DNA of 64,000 bases from Gaiellasilicea sp963850995 (GTDB taxonomy: Bacteria; Actinomycetota; Thermoleophilia; Gaiellales; Gaiellaceae), in NCBI GenBank assembly GCA_963850995.1, contig CAWKNQ010000004.1, positions 372,001 to 436,000 on the forward strand, written 5' to 3'. Positions 15,802 to 24,982 of the stretch are shown here, piece by piece. Below the pieces are notes generated by a model. The model searched no databases. It was not told where the DNA came from and worked only from the letters and a program-made list of their open reading frames with translations. Made by a program: the position numbers and the translations under genes. Positions within the stretch are counted from its first letter, which is position 1; every line of letters begins with the position of its first letter.

Positions 15802-16407
15802 TCAGATCAGGTAGATCGTCGAGTACACCACGATCCACATTACGTCGACGAAGTGCCAATAGATTCCCGGGATCTCGACGCCGTGGTGGTGCTCGGCCGT
15901 GTAGTGGCCGCGAAACGCGCGCACGGTCGCCATTCCGAGCAGCGTCAGGCCGACGAAGACGTGCGCCCCGTGCAGGCCCGTAAGGCCGAAGAAGATGGTG
16001 CCGAACGCGCCGTCCGAGGGGTTGAATCCGATGCGCGCGTACTCGAGCATCTGCGTGAGCAGGAACGCCAGGCCCATCATGAACGTCAGCACGAGGCCGG
16101 CCTTCAGGCCGGCGCGGTTGCCCCGCTTGATCGACTGGAGCGCCCAGTGCATCGTGAAGCTCGACGTGAGCAGGATCGCCGTGTTCACGCCGGCGACGAA
16201 AACCGGCAGGTGAAACGGCGGCAGCGGCCACGGATGCGCCTCGGGATTGACGACGCGGATGAAGAAGTAGGCCGTGAAGAAGGCGCCGAACAGCATCGCT
16301 TCCGAGGCGATGAAGAGGAACATGCCGAGCACGGTCGCGTCGATGCGCGAGCTCTTGTTCGCAACCGGCGGTCCGTGGTGCGCGTGGACGTCGGCGTGCG
16401 CGCTCAT
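15802..16407 (-). CDS. ctaE: Cytochrome c oxidase subunit III
   Basis: The 201-residue subunit has five predicted membrane helices and lacks the first two helices of the seven-helix form, as in many bacterial caa3 oxidases. Family motifs are FIASEAMLFGAFFTAYFFIR, FGLTGLHGAHVFVGLTLL and YWHFVDVMWIVVYSTIYL, with the lipid/Glu and His residues typical of subunit III. The His-rich N-terminus MSAHADVHAHHGPP is not conserved. The start overlaps the stop of the Usp-like gene (ATGA), so the two are translationally coupled. Confidence 0.95.
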   Translation of the reverse strand: MSAHADVHAHHGPPVANKSSRIDATVLGMFLFIASEAMLFGAFFTAYFFIRVVNPEAHPWPLPPFHLPVFVAGVNTAILLTSSFTMHWALQSIKRGNRAGLKAGLVLTFMMGLAFLLTQMLEYARIGFNPSDGAFGTIFFGLTGLHGAHVFVGLTLLGMATVRAFRGHYTAEHHHGVEIPGIYWHFVDVMWIVVYSTIYLI

Positions 16408-17255
16408 GACGACTCGCTCGAGACGTCGGCCGGCTCGACGACGACGTGCTCGACGGGAACCTTCGACTCGCTCCGCAGCCGTCCCACGAGGTCGCGGCGG
16501 AGCCACGAAGAGCCCTTCTGCTCGGGAAAGGTCGAGACGAGAATCGCATCGACGCGCTCGTCGCGGACGGCGTGCATCGCGGCCGTGAACGGATCGGGAT
16601 GGGCGACCTGCCCATGCGCCTCGATCCCCTCCGACCGCAGTCGGGCGAGCGCCCTGCGCAGGCGCTCCTCCGCTTCGGGGTGCGAGCCACGGTCGGGATC
16701 GCTCTGGGGGCAGACGATCAGGAACGCGGTACGCGGGTTCGAGCGCGCCCGCTCGCGAATCCGGGCCAGCAGCGGCTCGCCGAGCACCGTCTCGTTCGCG
16801 ACCACGAGCACGTTCTCCGCGCCGGTGCGTGTCGCGACGTCGGAGACGACGTGCTCGACCGGGATCGGGCCGGCCGCCTTGCGAATCTCCTCGAGCAAGT
16901 TGCGCCGTCGCCAGCCGGACTTGTCGTCCGGATGCGTCGAGACGACGAGCTCGGTCGGCCGCTCGGTCGCGATCGCGTCCTTGACCGCGGTGAGCGGGTC
17001 GTTGGCGACGACGTGGCCGTCGGCCGAGATGCCCGCCTCGCGCAGCTTGGCGAGCGTCCGGTCGAGTCGGCGACCCGCGGACGCGCGGCGCGTGTTCTCG
17101 TAGACGACGTAGCCCTCTCGCGGCTCGTTCACCGGCGCGATCACGGTCACGAGCGCGTCGCCGCCCGCGACCTTCTTCCGGACGGCGTCGAGCAGCTCGT
17201 CGCCCGCAAGCGTCTCGTTGGCGACAACGAGGATCCGGCGCTGGCCGTCGCTCAC
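16404..17255 (-). CDS. Tandem Usp-like protein between ctaD and ctaE
   Basis: The 283-residue soluble protein is made of two similar Usp-like domains. The first has RRILVVANETLAGDELLDAV and ELVVSTHPDDKSGWRRRNLL; the second has ENVLVVANETVLGEPLLARI and ILVSTFPEQKGSSWLRRDLV. Each domain ends in a VEHVV strand. It starts with GTG in the ctaD stop codon and its own stop overlaps ctaE, so it is tightly built into the oxidase operon. I find no catalytic motif. It may sense nucleotide or energy state for the oxidase; this is inference from position alone. Confidence 0.8.
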   Translation of the reverse strand: MSDGQRRILVVANETLAGDELLDAVRKKVAGGDALVTVIAPVNEPREGYVVYENTRRASAGRRLDRTLAKLREAGISADGHVVANDPLTAVKDAIATERPTELVVSTHPDDKSGWRRRNLLEEIRKAAGPIPVEHVVSDVATRTGAENVLVVANETVLGEPLLARIRERARSNPRTAFLIVCPQSDPDRGSHPEAEERLRRALARLRSEGIEAHGQVAHPDPFTAAMHAVRDERVDAILVSTFPEQKGSSWLRRDLVGRLRSESKVPVEHVVVEPADVSSESS

Positions 17256-19213
17256 CGGACGACCTCCTCGTCCGGCTGCTCGGCGGCGGCGACGCGGCCG
17301 TTGCCGCCGTGCAAGACCGCGTGCTTGGCACCGCGGACGCCGTACTCGTACGGGCTGCCGACGACCTGCGGGATCTCGTCGAAGTTGAAGACGGGCGGCG
17401 GCGAGGAGACCTGCCACTCGAGCGTCAGCGCGCGCCAGGGATTGGCGGGCGCTATCGGGCCGCGGGCCCAGCTGACGATCACGTTGTAGAAGAAGATGAT
17501 CGTCGAGGCGCCGAGCATGAACGAGAAGATCGAGATGACCATGTTCCAGTCGGCGAACTGCGAGTCGTAGTCGGCGACGCGGCGCGGCATCCCCTGCAGG
17601 CCGACCCAGTGCATCGGGAAGAACGTGCCGTTGAAGCCGATGAACGCGAGCCAGAAGTGCGTCTTGCCGAGCTTCTCGGAGTACATCCGGCCCGTCATCT
17701 TCGGGAACCAGTAGTAGATCCCGGCGAAGATCGTGAAGACGGAGCCGCCGAAGAGCACGTAGTGGATGTGCGCGACGATGAAATAGGTGTCCGAGGCGGC
17801 GATGTCGATCGGCACCGACGCGAGGAAGATGCCCGAGAGGCCGCCGAGCACGAACATCGAGAGGAAGCCGAGCGCAAACAGCATCGGCGTTCGGAAGTGC
17901 AGCTTGCCCTCCCACATCGTCGCTAACCAGGAGAACACCTTGATCCCCGTCGGGACGGCGATGATCATCGACGTCACCATCATCGGCACGCGCAGCCAGG
18001 GCGCCATCCCGGCCACGAACATGTGGTGCGCCCACACCGAGAAGCCGAGCACGAGGATCGCCATCAACGAGAGCGCCATCAGCCGGTAGCCGAAGATCGG
18101 CTTGCGGCTCATCACGGCGATCACCTCGGAGATGATCCCGAACCCCGGCAGCATCATGATGTACACGGCCGGGTGTGAGTAGAACCAGAAGATGTGCTGG
18201 TAGCCGAGCACGTAGCCGCCCTCGGCGACGTTGAAGAAGTTCGTGTGCATGATCCGGTCGAACATCACGAAGAACTGCGAGCCGGCGATGAACGGGGTCG
18301 CGACCACGACGAGCAGTGAGGTCGTGAAGTTCGCCCACACGAGCAGCGGCATCCGCCAGAAGGTCATCCCCGGCGCCCGCATCGTGATGATCGTGACCAG
18401 GAAGTTGAGCGCCGTCATGATCGACGAGGCGCCTGCCCACTGGACGCCCATGTTGAAGAACACCTGGCCGAGCGGCTGCTCGGACGCGAGCGGCGCATAG
18501 CTCGTCCAACCGGTCGCGAAGGCCCCTCCGGGCGCGAGGAACGCGGCCAGGAACATGATCCCGGCGATCGGCAGGAGCCAGTACGAGAGCGCGTTCAGGC
18601 GCGGGAACGCCATATCCGGCGCGCCGAGCATCAGGGGCACGGCGAAGTTCGCCAGCCCGGCGAACGCGGGGATGATGAAGAGGAAGATCATCAGCGCGGC
18701 GTGCTCGGACACGAGGCCGTTGAAGGTCTGCGTGTCGACGAACTGCATGTCGGGCCGAGCGAGCTCGGCGCGGAAGATCATCGCCAGCAGCCCCCCGACG
18801 ACGAAGAAGAAGAACGTCGTCGTCAGGTACTGGACGCCGATCACCTTGTGGTCGGTGTTGACCTTGAAGTAGTCGCGCCAGCTGTAGGCGCCGTGCCCCG
18901 AGTGGTCCTCCTCGCGCGTCGGGCGCCCGGAGATGTAGTAGAGCCAGTAGTCGAACGCGCCGATCCCGGCCAGGAAGCCCACCGGCGCGAGCGTCAGCGA
19001 GGCGACGACCGTGATGATCGTCCAGTCCCACGTCGGGTCGTAGCCGCCCAGCCAGCGGAAGAAGCAGACGATCCCGGCGCCGATCAGCCAGAAGAACGCC
19101 GTCAGCCAGGCTGCGCGAACGAAGCCGGGACGGGTCAGGTGCTGCATGCCGTGCCGCGGCGGCGCCGGAGCGTGTCCGTGGACCTCGTGCTGGGTGTCGG
19201 CGATCTCGGTCAC
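17252..19213 (-). CDS. ctaD: Cytochrome c oxidase subunit I, A2-type
   Basis: The 653-residue catalytic subunit holds haem a and the haem a3-CuB centre. CuB and cross-link residues are in HIFWFYSHPAVYIMM and WAHHMFVAG; the haem a3 and haem a His pair is FIVAHIHYVLFGG; the K-channel Lys is in VPTGIKVFSWLA. The usual HPEVY glutamate is Ala and is preceded by Tyr-Ser, the YSHPxV pattern that defines A2-type oxidases. An extra N-terminal part of about 110 residues with two helices precedes the usual start SWRDYFKVNTDHKVIG. It overlaps the Usp-like gene by four bases and follows ctaC directly. Confidence 0.97.
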   Translation of the reverse strand: MTEIADTQHEVHGHAPAPPRHGMQHLTRPGFVRAAWLTAFFWLIGAGIVCFFRWLGGYDPTWDWTIITVVASLTLAPVGFLAGIGAFDYWLYYISGRPTREEDHSGHGAYSWRDYFKVNTDHKVIGVQYLTTTFFFFVVGGLLAMIFRAELARPDMQFVDTQTFNGLVSEHAALMIFLFIIPAFAGLANFAVPLMLGAPDMAFPRLNALSYWLLPIAGIMFLAAFLAPGGAFATGWTSYAPLASEQPLGQVFFNMGVQWAGASSIMTALNFLVTIITMRAPGMTFWRMPLLVWANFTTSLLVVVATPFIAGSQFFVMFDRIMHTNFFNVAEGGYVLGYQHIFWFYSHPAVYIMMLPGFGIISEVIAVMSRKPIFGYRLMALSLMAILVLGFSVWAHHMFVAGMAPWLRVPMMVTSMIIAVPTGIKVFSWLATMWEGKLHFRTPMLFALGFLSMFVLGGLSGIFLASVPIDIAASDTYFIVAHIHYVLFGGSVFTIFAGIYYWFPKMTGRMYSEKLGKTHFWLAFIGFNGTFFPMHWVGLQGMPRRVADYDSQFADWNMVISIFSFMLGASTIIFFYNVIVSWARGPIAPANPWRALTLEWQVSSPPPVFNFDEIPQVVGSPYEYGVRGAKHAVLHGGNGRVAAAEQPDEEVVR

Positions 19214-19216
19214 TCG

Positions 19217-20209
19217 CTATCCCTCTTGCCCGTCGACGAGATACTGCACGAGCGCGTCGAGCTGCTCGTCCGAGAGCGACTCGCCGTACGTGGACGGCAT
19301 CACGTCGGGCTGATAGCCGGTGGCGACCATGGCATTCGGATCGACGATCGACGTGCGCAGAAACTCCTCGAGCGGCTCCCCACCCGGGTCGACCGCGTTC
19401 AGAGACGGTCCGACCTGGGAGTCCGTCCCGGCAGGGGCGAACTCGTGGCAACCGCCGCAGCCGGCGTTCGCGAAGATCGCCTCGCCTGAGTCTTCCTCGC
19501 CGCCGCCGGACTCGCCGGCGAGGAACTCCTCGTACTCGGCGCGCTCGACGACCCGCACCGCGCCGCGCATGGTCGAGTGTCCGAGGCCGCAGAGCTCCGT
19601 GCAGATGAGCGTGTACTCGCCCACCTTCGTCGGCGTGATCACGAGCGTCGTCCGGATCCCCGGCACGGCATCGGACTTCTGACCGAACTCGGGCACCCAG
19701 AACGCGTGGATCACGTCGAGCGAGCTCAGCGTCAGCTTCGCCGACTCGCCGACGGGGAGCACGAGCTGCCCAGAGACGACGGCGGGATCGCCCGGATACT
19801 CGAACTTCCACGCGAACTGCTGTGCCGTCACCGCGATCGGGATCGCGCTCGCGCCCGCGTCCTCGTTCTTCGCGAGGACGATCGCGCTCACCACCGAGAT
19901 CGCCGTCACGAGCACGGCCGGGATCGCCGTCCAGACGATCTCGAGGCCGGTGTGGCCGTGGATCGGCGGTCCGTCCGAGTCATCCTCGGGCTGGGCCCGG
20001 AACTTGAGCACCGAGTAGATGATCGCGGCCGCAACCACCGCGAACACGCCGATGCAGATGATGGTCGTGAACCAGAAGGTGAACTCGATCCGGTCCATCT
20101 CCTCCGAGGCCGACGTGGGCAGCCACGGGACGAGCACGGCCACGACCGATGCGACGACACCCGCGAGGACGCCGTAAATCGTGATGCGGACAATCGAGCC
20201 CCTACGCAC
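19217..20209 (-). CDS. ctaC: Cytochrome c oxidase subunit II with fused cytochrome c (caa3 type)
   Basis: The protein has 330 residues. Two membrane helices lie near residues 10-30 and 45-68 (FWFTTIICIGVFAVVAAAII). The cupredoxin domain then has the CuA ligands in DVIHAFWVPEF and CTELCGLGHSTM. From residue about 245 a cytochrome c domain is attached, with haem motif NAGCGGCHEFAP and a distal Met in QPDVMPSTYGESLSD. The fusion makes this a caa3-type oxidase that can take electrons directly through its own haem c. It is the first gene of the operon. ctaB and ctaA (haem a synthesis) are not in the window. Confidence 0.96.
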   Translation of the reverse strand: MRRGSIVRITIYGVLAGVVASVVAVLVPWLPTSASEEMDRIEFTFWFTTIICIGVFAVVAAAIIYSVLKFRAQPEDDSDGPPIHGHTGLEIVWTAIPAVLVTAISVVSAIVLAKNEDAGASAIPIAVTAQQFAWKFEYPGDPAVVSGQLVLPVGESAKLTLSSLDVIHAFWVPEFGQKSDAVPGIRTTLVITPTKVGEYTLICTELCGLGHSTMRGAVRVVERAEYEEFLAGESGGGEEDSGEAIFANAGCGGCHEFAPAGTDSQVGPSLNAVDPGGEPLEEFLRTSIVDPNAMVATGYQPDVMPSTYGESLSDEQLDALVQYLVDGQEG

Positions 20210-20324
20210 CGCGGCGAGCCTACATCAGCCCGTCCCCGTCGGCAGCAGCGCCCGTAACCGATTTGCCGCGGCGGCCGTTGTTCCGGTGCACGACACACAC
20301 CCCCTGCCTACAGAGAGGACGAAA

Positions 20325-20546
20325 ATGGGTCTTGGAGTGAGCATCTTCCTGATCGCCGTCGGGGCGATCCTGACCTGGGCCGTGAACGCAACGGTGACGG
20401 GTCTCGAGCTGCAGACGATCGGCGTGATCCTGATGGTCGTCGGCGCGCTGGGCCTCGTGCTCTCGATGATCTTCTGGTCCTCGTGGGGCGGCTTCGGCGG
20501 CGAGCGGCGTCGAACAACGTTCGTCGAGGACGGCCCGCGCTACTAA
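20325..20546 (+). CDS. DUF6458 family small membrane protein
   Basis: The 73-residue protein starts MGLGVSIFLIAVGAILTWAV and has a second helix TIGVILMVVGALGLVLSMIF; the tail GGERRRTTFVEDGPRY is basic then acidic. This matches the actinobacterial DUF6458 family of two-helix proteins, whose function is unknown. GAGAGGA stands a few bases before the ATG. Two hairpins follow, so it is probably a single-gene transcript. Confidence 0.85.
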   Translation: MGLGVSIFLIAVGAILTWAVNATVTGLELQTIGVILMVVGALGLVLSMIFWSSWGGFGGERRRTTFVEDGPRY

Positions 20547-20562
20547 CGAGGTACGAGCTGGT

Positions 20563-20582
20563 GGGGCCGCGAAAGCGGCCCC
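20563..20582 (+). terminator. Terminator hairpin after the DUF6458 gene
   Basis: GGGGCCGC-GAAA-GCGGCCCC is a perfect 8-base stem with a GNRA-type loop, followed by TT. Confidence 0.7.
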
Positions 20583-20597
20583 TTCAGGGATTTGCGG

Positions 20598-20629
20598 GAA
20601 TCGGGATCCGCTTCTGCGGATCCCGATTC
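20598..20629. terminator. Second strong hairpin between convergent genes
   Basis: A perfect 14-base stem, GAATCGGGATCCGC with GCGGATCCCGATTC around TTCT, lies 10 bases from the end of the histidine kinase gene on the other strand. It probably terminates transcription from both sides. Confidence 0.7.
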
Positions 20630-20638
20630 ATGCGACGA

Positions 20639-23485
20639 CTAAGCGTGCGGGAGGTCGAACGAGAACGTCGAGCCGCGGCCGGGCTCGGACTCGACCCGGA
20701 TCCGGCCGCCCATGCGTCGCACGAGCTCGCGGCTGATGTAGAGGCCGAGCCCCGTGCCGCCCACGCCGCGGGAGAGGTTCGGGTCGAGCCGGTAGAACTT
20801 CTCGAAGATGCGCTCGTGCTCGGAGGCCGGGATCCCGAGCCCGCGATCGCGCACCGCAAACCGAACGTGTCCGTCGCTGGGGTCGATCTCGAGCTCGACG
20901 AGGCCGCCGTCGGGCGAGTACTTGACCGCGTTCTCGACCAGGTTCACCAGCACCTGGCGGAGGCCGTCGGGGTCGGCCGCGACCTGGGGACCCGGCTCCG
21001 GAGCCGACAGCGCGAGCTCGATGCCCGGCGGCAAATGCGTCTCAGCCGCCGCGAGCACGGTGCGCGCGAGCTCGGTGGCGTCGGCACTCCCGATCGAGAC
21101 CTGAGCGGCGCCCGAGTCGAGCCTGCTCGCGAGCAGGATGTCGTTGACGATTCGGGCGAGGCGCTCCGACTCGCCTGCGATCACGCCCAGCATCCCCTCC
21201 TGCTGGTCGGCGCCGAGCGAGACGTCGTCGCGGCGCAGCGTCATCGCGGCGCCGTAGATCGCGGCAAGGGGCGTGCGCAGCTCGTGCGAGATGGTCGAGA
21301 CGAAGTCGCTCTTGAGCTGCTCGACCGCACGCTCGTCGGTGAGGTCGCGAAAGGCATAGACCCGGCCCTGCGGGAACTCGACGGCGGTGAGCGACAGCCA
21401 GAGCTCGCCGACGGAGCCGTCGACCGGAAACGTTTGCGGCCGCTCTCCGGCCTGCTCGAGCGGCCAGCCGGCCAGGACGTCGGCCGCGGTCGCGCCGTCG
21501 ACGTCGCGCTCGGCGAGTCCGGTGATCCGTGCTGCGGCCGGATTCCAGAGCCGCACGATCCCGTCGCGGTCGACGAGGAAGACGCCCTCGCCGACGAACT
21601 CCAGGGCCTGCCCGGCGACGGCGCGTCGCCGCAGCTCCCCGACGAGACGGGCGTTGTCGATCGCCGCCGATCCCCGCCGCGCGAGCTCGAGCGCCAGCTC
21701 GAGATCGGTGTCCTCGTACCGGTCAGGCTCCCGCGAGCCGATCGTCATCACGCCCAGGGTCTCGCCGCGCGAGACGAACGGCACGAACATCATCGAGCGC
21801 GACCCAACCCGAGCGAACGCATTCATGTCCAGGCCGAGCTGCGCGAGCTCGTCCATGAGCTCGCGCGTCACCGTCGGGACGAGCAGCGGCTCCCCCGCGC
21901 CGACGACGCGGCGCATCAGCGGTGGCGGCACGTCAGGCATCCGATAGCTGTCGGGCATCGCGTCCATGAGCCGCTCCAGCTCGGGGTCGGCATGCGCGTG
22001 GGCGACCCGGAGGAGCTGCGTGCCATCCGCGAGGAAGATGTTGCAAGCGTCGGCGACTCGGGGCACGACGACGTGCGCGATCCTGCGAAAGATCTCTTCC
22101 CGGTCGAGCGACGAGGAGAAGAGCTCGCCGGCCTCGGCGAGCAGGCGGACGCGGTCGTCGGCGCGCTTGCGGTCGGTGATCTCCATGATCACGGCGCCGA
22201 CGCCGATTACCTCGCCGCTCTCCGTGCGTACCGGGTAGTAGCTCGAGAGCCAGTGCCTCCGGTCGCCTACGGCCCGGCCCGCATCGTCGGTCGACTCCGT
22301 GTGCACGACCGGCTCGCCGGTCTCGAGCACGCTGCGGTAGAGCGGCTCGAGCCGTTCCCCGAGGCCCGGCAGCAGTTCAGGCAGCGTCCGGCCCACGTGC
22401 TCCTCCGGAGTCGCCCTGTTGATCTCGGCGAGCGCGTCGTTGACGCGGACGAAACGCAGGTCGCGGTCCCAGAAGCCGATCCCGACCGGAGCCGAGAGGA
22501 GCATCGTGTTCAGCTGGGCGAACGACTCCTGCGCGGCGTTGAAGAGCCGTGCGTTGTCGATCGCGAGCGCCGCCCGGCGCGCGATCTCGTGGGCGAGGTC
22601 GAGCTCGGGCGTGCCGAAGCGCCGACGCGACTCGCCCGTCCCGAGCGAAATCGTCCCCAGCAGCCTGCCGCGCGTCGCCAGCGGGACGACGATGTACGAG
22701 AGCGCCTCGAGCGACTCGTACAGCCGCAGGTGCTCCTCGTCCGTCGCCGCGTCCGCGAGCGCTCCGTGACGGGCGTCCGAGATCAATAACGGCACGCCGC
22801 TCCGCAAGACCTGGGTCACCGGATGAGAGTCGTTCGCCTCGGGCGGATAGCGATGGCGCAGCTCGCGCAGGAGCTGCTCCCGGTCGGGCTCGCGATGCGA
22901 GATCACGACCTGCCGCAAGGACACATCGTCCTCGCTGAGAAGATCGACGATGCAGTAGTCGGCCACGCGTGGGACGAGCAGCCGCGCAAGCTCAGCCAGC
23001 GTTGCGTCGACGTCCAGCGAAGCGGCGAGGATCGTGCTCGCCTCGCCGAGGAAGCGAATGCGCTCCTCCGCGCTGCGCTCCTCCGTCACGTCCTGGAAGA
23101 CGTTGATCACGAGGTGCACGTCGCCCTCAGGCGACAGCATGGGCGTCGACCGCAGCACCGACCACCGATCCTCGCCGCTCGGCTTCAGGCGGTAGCCGAC
23201 AAGTCCTTCCTGCGCTTCGCCCGTCTCGAGAGCGAGCCGGTTCGGTAGCCGCTCGGACGGGAGCGGCTCGCCGTCCTCGCCGATGATCTCGAACCGCTCG
23301 AGCACCTCAGGCACGGTGAGCCCGAGGAGCTCCTCGCTCGACTCGAGCCCGCAGAGCCGGGCGGCGGCGTCGTTGGCGTAGACGAGCGCGCCGTCGGGCC
23401 CCTGCGCGGTGATCCCGTGGCCGATGGTGCCGAGGATGGCGGCCAGCTGACCCGGCGTGAAGCGCTCTCCGACGACTTGTCCCAC
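20639..23485 (-). CDS. Multi-PAS/GAF hybrid-free sensor histidine kinase
   Basis: The 948-residue soluble kinase is arranged as PAS (about 8-125, ending in FQDVTEERSAEERIRFLGEA), GAF (140-300), PAS (310-430, MEITDRKRADDR), GAF (440-600), PAS (610-715), HisKA and HATPase_c. The phosphoacceptor is in SDFVSTISHELRTPLAAIYG. The ATPase domain has LVNLVENAVKYSPDGG, RDRGLGIPASEHERIFEKFY and GGTGLGLYISREL. There is no receiver domain or membrane segment, and no response regulator nearby. The two GAF domains suggest response to small ligands or redox. The start is GTG at 23485, with TACCGT 7 bases upstream and no ribosome binding site. Some longer start choices would run into the tRNA and are rejected. 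Confidence 0.92.
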   Translation of the reverse strand: MGQVVGERFTPGQLAAILGTIGHGITAQGPDGALVYANDAAARLCGLESSEELLGLTVPEVLERFEIIGEDGEPLPSERLPNRLALETGEAQEGLVGYRLKPSGEDRWSVLRSTPMLSPEGDVHLVINVFQDVTEERSAEERIRFLGEASTILAASLDVDATLAELARLLVPRVADYCIVDLLSEDDVSLRQVVISHREPDREQLLRELRHRYPPEANDSHPVTQVLRSGVPLLISDARHGALADAATDEEHLRLYESLEALSYIVVPLATRGRLLGTISLGTGESRRRFGTPELDLAHEIARRAALAIDNARLFNAAQESFAQLNTMLLSAPVGIGFWDRDLRFVRVNDALAEINRATPEEHVGRTLPELLPGLGERLEPLYRSVLETGEPVVHTESTDDAGRAVGDRRHWLSSYYPVRTESGEVIGVGAVIMEITDRKRADDRVRLLAEAGELFSSSLDREEIFRRIAHVVVPRVADACNIFLADGTQLLRVAHAHADPELERLMDAMPDSYRMPDVPPPLMRRVVGAGEPLLVPTVTRELMDELAQLGLDMNAFARVGSRSMMFVPFVSRGETLGVMTIGSREPDRYEDTDLELALELARRGSAAIDNARLVGELRRRAVAGQALEFVGEGVFLVDRDGIVRLWNPAAARITGLAERDVDGATAADVLAGWPLEQAGERPQTFPVDGSVGELWLSLTAVEFPQGRVYAFRDLTDERAVEQLKSDFVSTISHELRTPLAAIYGAAMTLRRDDVSLGADQQEGMLGVIAGESERLARIVNDILLASRLDSGAAQVSIGSADATELARTVLAAAETHLPPGIELALSAPEPGPQVAADPDGLRQVLVNLVENAVKYSPDGGLVELEIDPSDGHVRFAVRDRGLGIPASEHERIFEKFYRLDPNLSRGVGGTGLGLYISRELVRRMGGRIRVESEPGRGSTFSFDLPHA

Positions 23486-23492
23486 GTCCGAG

Positions 23493-23498
23493 ACGGTA
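23493..23498 (-). promoter_or_regulatory. Candidate leaderless -10 box (TACCGT) for the PAS/GAF kinase
   Basis: Read on the minus strand, TACCGT ends 7 bases before the GTG start, the same arrangement as at other genes in this window. Confidence 0.4.
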
Positions 23499-23553
23499 TC
23501 CGGCGGCCACCGCGCCGCGCCAGGGCGCGCTTCAAATCCTCGCGCGCAAAGCA

Positions 23554-23626
23554 TGGGCCGTGAAGGGATCGAACCTTCGACCTTGGGATTAAGAGTCCCC
23601 TGCTCTACCAGCTGAGCTAACGGCCC
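23554..23626 (-). tRNA. tRNA-Lys (anticodon CTT)
   Basis: The minus strand folds into a full cloverleaf: acceptor GGGCCGT with ACGGCCC plus discriminator A, D-arm GCTCAGCTGGTAGAGC, anticodon loop CTCTTAA giving CTT, and T-arm with GGTTCGATCC. No CCA is encoded. It sits alone in the gap between the histidine kinase and the nucleotide-sugar genes. Confidence 0.95.
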
Positions 23627-23721
23627 GCGGCGAGAGATTGTAGCCGCATGCACGCCGTTTTCCCGATCCTCCCCGTTCGGGCGGCGACGGCACCGCACCT
23701 GCTCTGTACGATTCCGCGCCG

Positions 23722-24982
23722 ATGCCCGACGTTGCCATTGTCGGAGCCGGCTACGTCGGCGTCCCGCTCGCCCAGGTCTTCGCGGAGGCGGGCCGCAGCG
23801 TGCTGCTGGTCGACCGCGATGCCGAGCGCGTGGCCATGCTGAATCGCGGCGAGAGCTACATCGAGGACGTTCCTTCGGACGTGCTGAAGCGGCTCGTCGA
23901 CGAGAACGGGCTTGCGCGCGACGACAGACTACGACGAGCTGCGCGACGCGGACGCGATCGTGATCGCCCTGCCGACGCCGCTCTCGAAGCAACGCGAGCC
24001 CGACCTCTCGATCGTGAACAAGGCGACGGAGGAGATTGCGAAACGGCTGCGCAAGGGGCATCTCGTCGTGCTCGAGTCGACCACGTACCCGGGCACGACG
24101 CGCGAGGAGCTGCTGCCCCGGCTCGAGGCCTCGGGCCTCAAGGCCGGCGAGGACTTCCACCTCGCCTTCTCGCCCGAACGCGTCGATCCGGGCCGCACGG
24201 ACTGGACGACGAAGAACGTGCCGAAGGTCGTGGGCGGGATCACGGAGGAGTGCACTGCGCGCGCCGCGGCCCTCTACGCCGGAGCCGTCGACACGGTGCA
24301 CACCGTCACCTCACCCGAGTCGGCCGAGCTGACGAAGCTGCTCGAGAACATCTTCCGCTCGGTCAACATCGCGCTCGTCAACGAGCTGGCGCAGCTTTGC
24401 GAGCGGATGAACGTCGACGTCTGGGAGGTCGTCGACGCGGCCGCGACGAAGCCGTTCGGGTTCATGAGCTTCAAGCCCGGCCCGGGCCTGGGCGGCCACT
24501 GCATCCCGATCGATCCCTTCTACCTGACCTGGAAGGCCCGCGAGTACGACTTCTACACCGAGTTCATCGAGCTCGCGGGCAAGGTGAACGAGAACATGCC
24601 CTGGTACTGCCGCTCGCTGATCTCGCAGGCGCTGAACCACGGCAAGCAGCGCTCGCTGAAGGGCTCGAAGGTGCTGGTGCTCGGCGTCGCCTACAAGCCT
24701 GGGATCGGCGACATGCGCGAGAGCCCTGCGCTGAAGCTGATCGAGCTGCTCGAGACGGCGGGCGCGAACGTCTCCTACCACGACCCGCACGTCCCCGTGC
24801 TGGACGAGTTCGGCCTCACCTCCGTCCCGCTGGCGCCGGACGAGTACGACTGCATTGCGATCGTGACCGACCACAAGGGGATCGACTACGAGGGGCTCGT
24901 CGACGCCGAGCCGGTGATCGTCGACTTCCGCAACGCCACCGGCGAGAAGGGCCGCAAGAGCGACAAGGTCTGGAAGCTTTGA
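23722..24982 (+). CDS. wbpA: UDP-N-acetylglucosamine 6-dehydrogenase (WbpA-like), one frameshift
   Basis: This NAD-dependent dehydrogenase oxidises C6 of a UDP-sugar to the uronic acid. The Rossmann start is DVAIVGAGYVGVPLAQVFAE. Middle motifs are LESTTYPGTTREELLPRLE, FSPERVDPG and TKLLENIFRSVNIALVNELA. The active-site Cys lies in GPGLGGHCIPIDPFYL. The GKVNENMP segment and the tail KVLVLGVAYKPGIGDMRESP are like WbpA rather than UDP-glucose dehydrogenase. Two bases (one CG of a GCGCGC run) seem lost near 23925; restoring them joins NGLARATTDYDELRDADA. The stop overlaps the next gene. It is the first of three genes resembling the wbpA-wbpB-wbpD route to acetamido-uronic acid sugars. Confidence 0.9.

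Noticed and set aside
16404..19811. An 1135-codon minus-strand frame across the oxidase genes
   Set aside because: Only its last part, the tandem Usp-like protein, is real. The rest is out of frame with ctaD and ctaC, which carry all the conserved motifs.
23627..23721. Leader or second RNA gene between tRNA-Lys and wbpA
   Set aside because: No further cloverleaf or known RNA motif could be formed, and only a -10-like box was seen.
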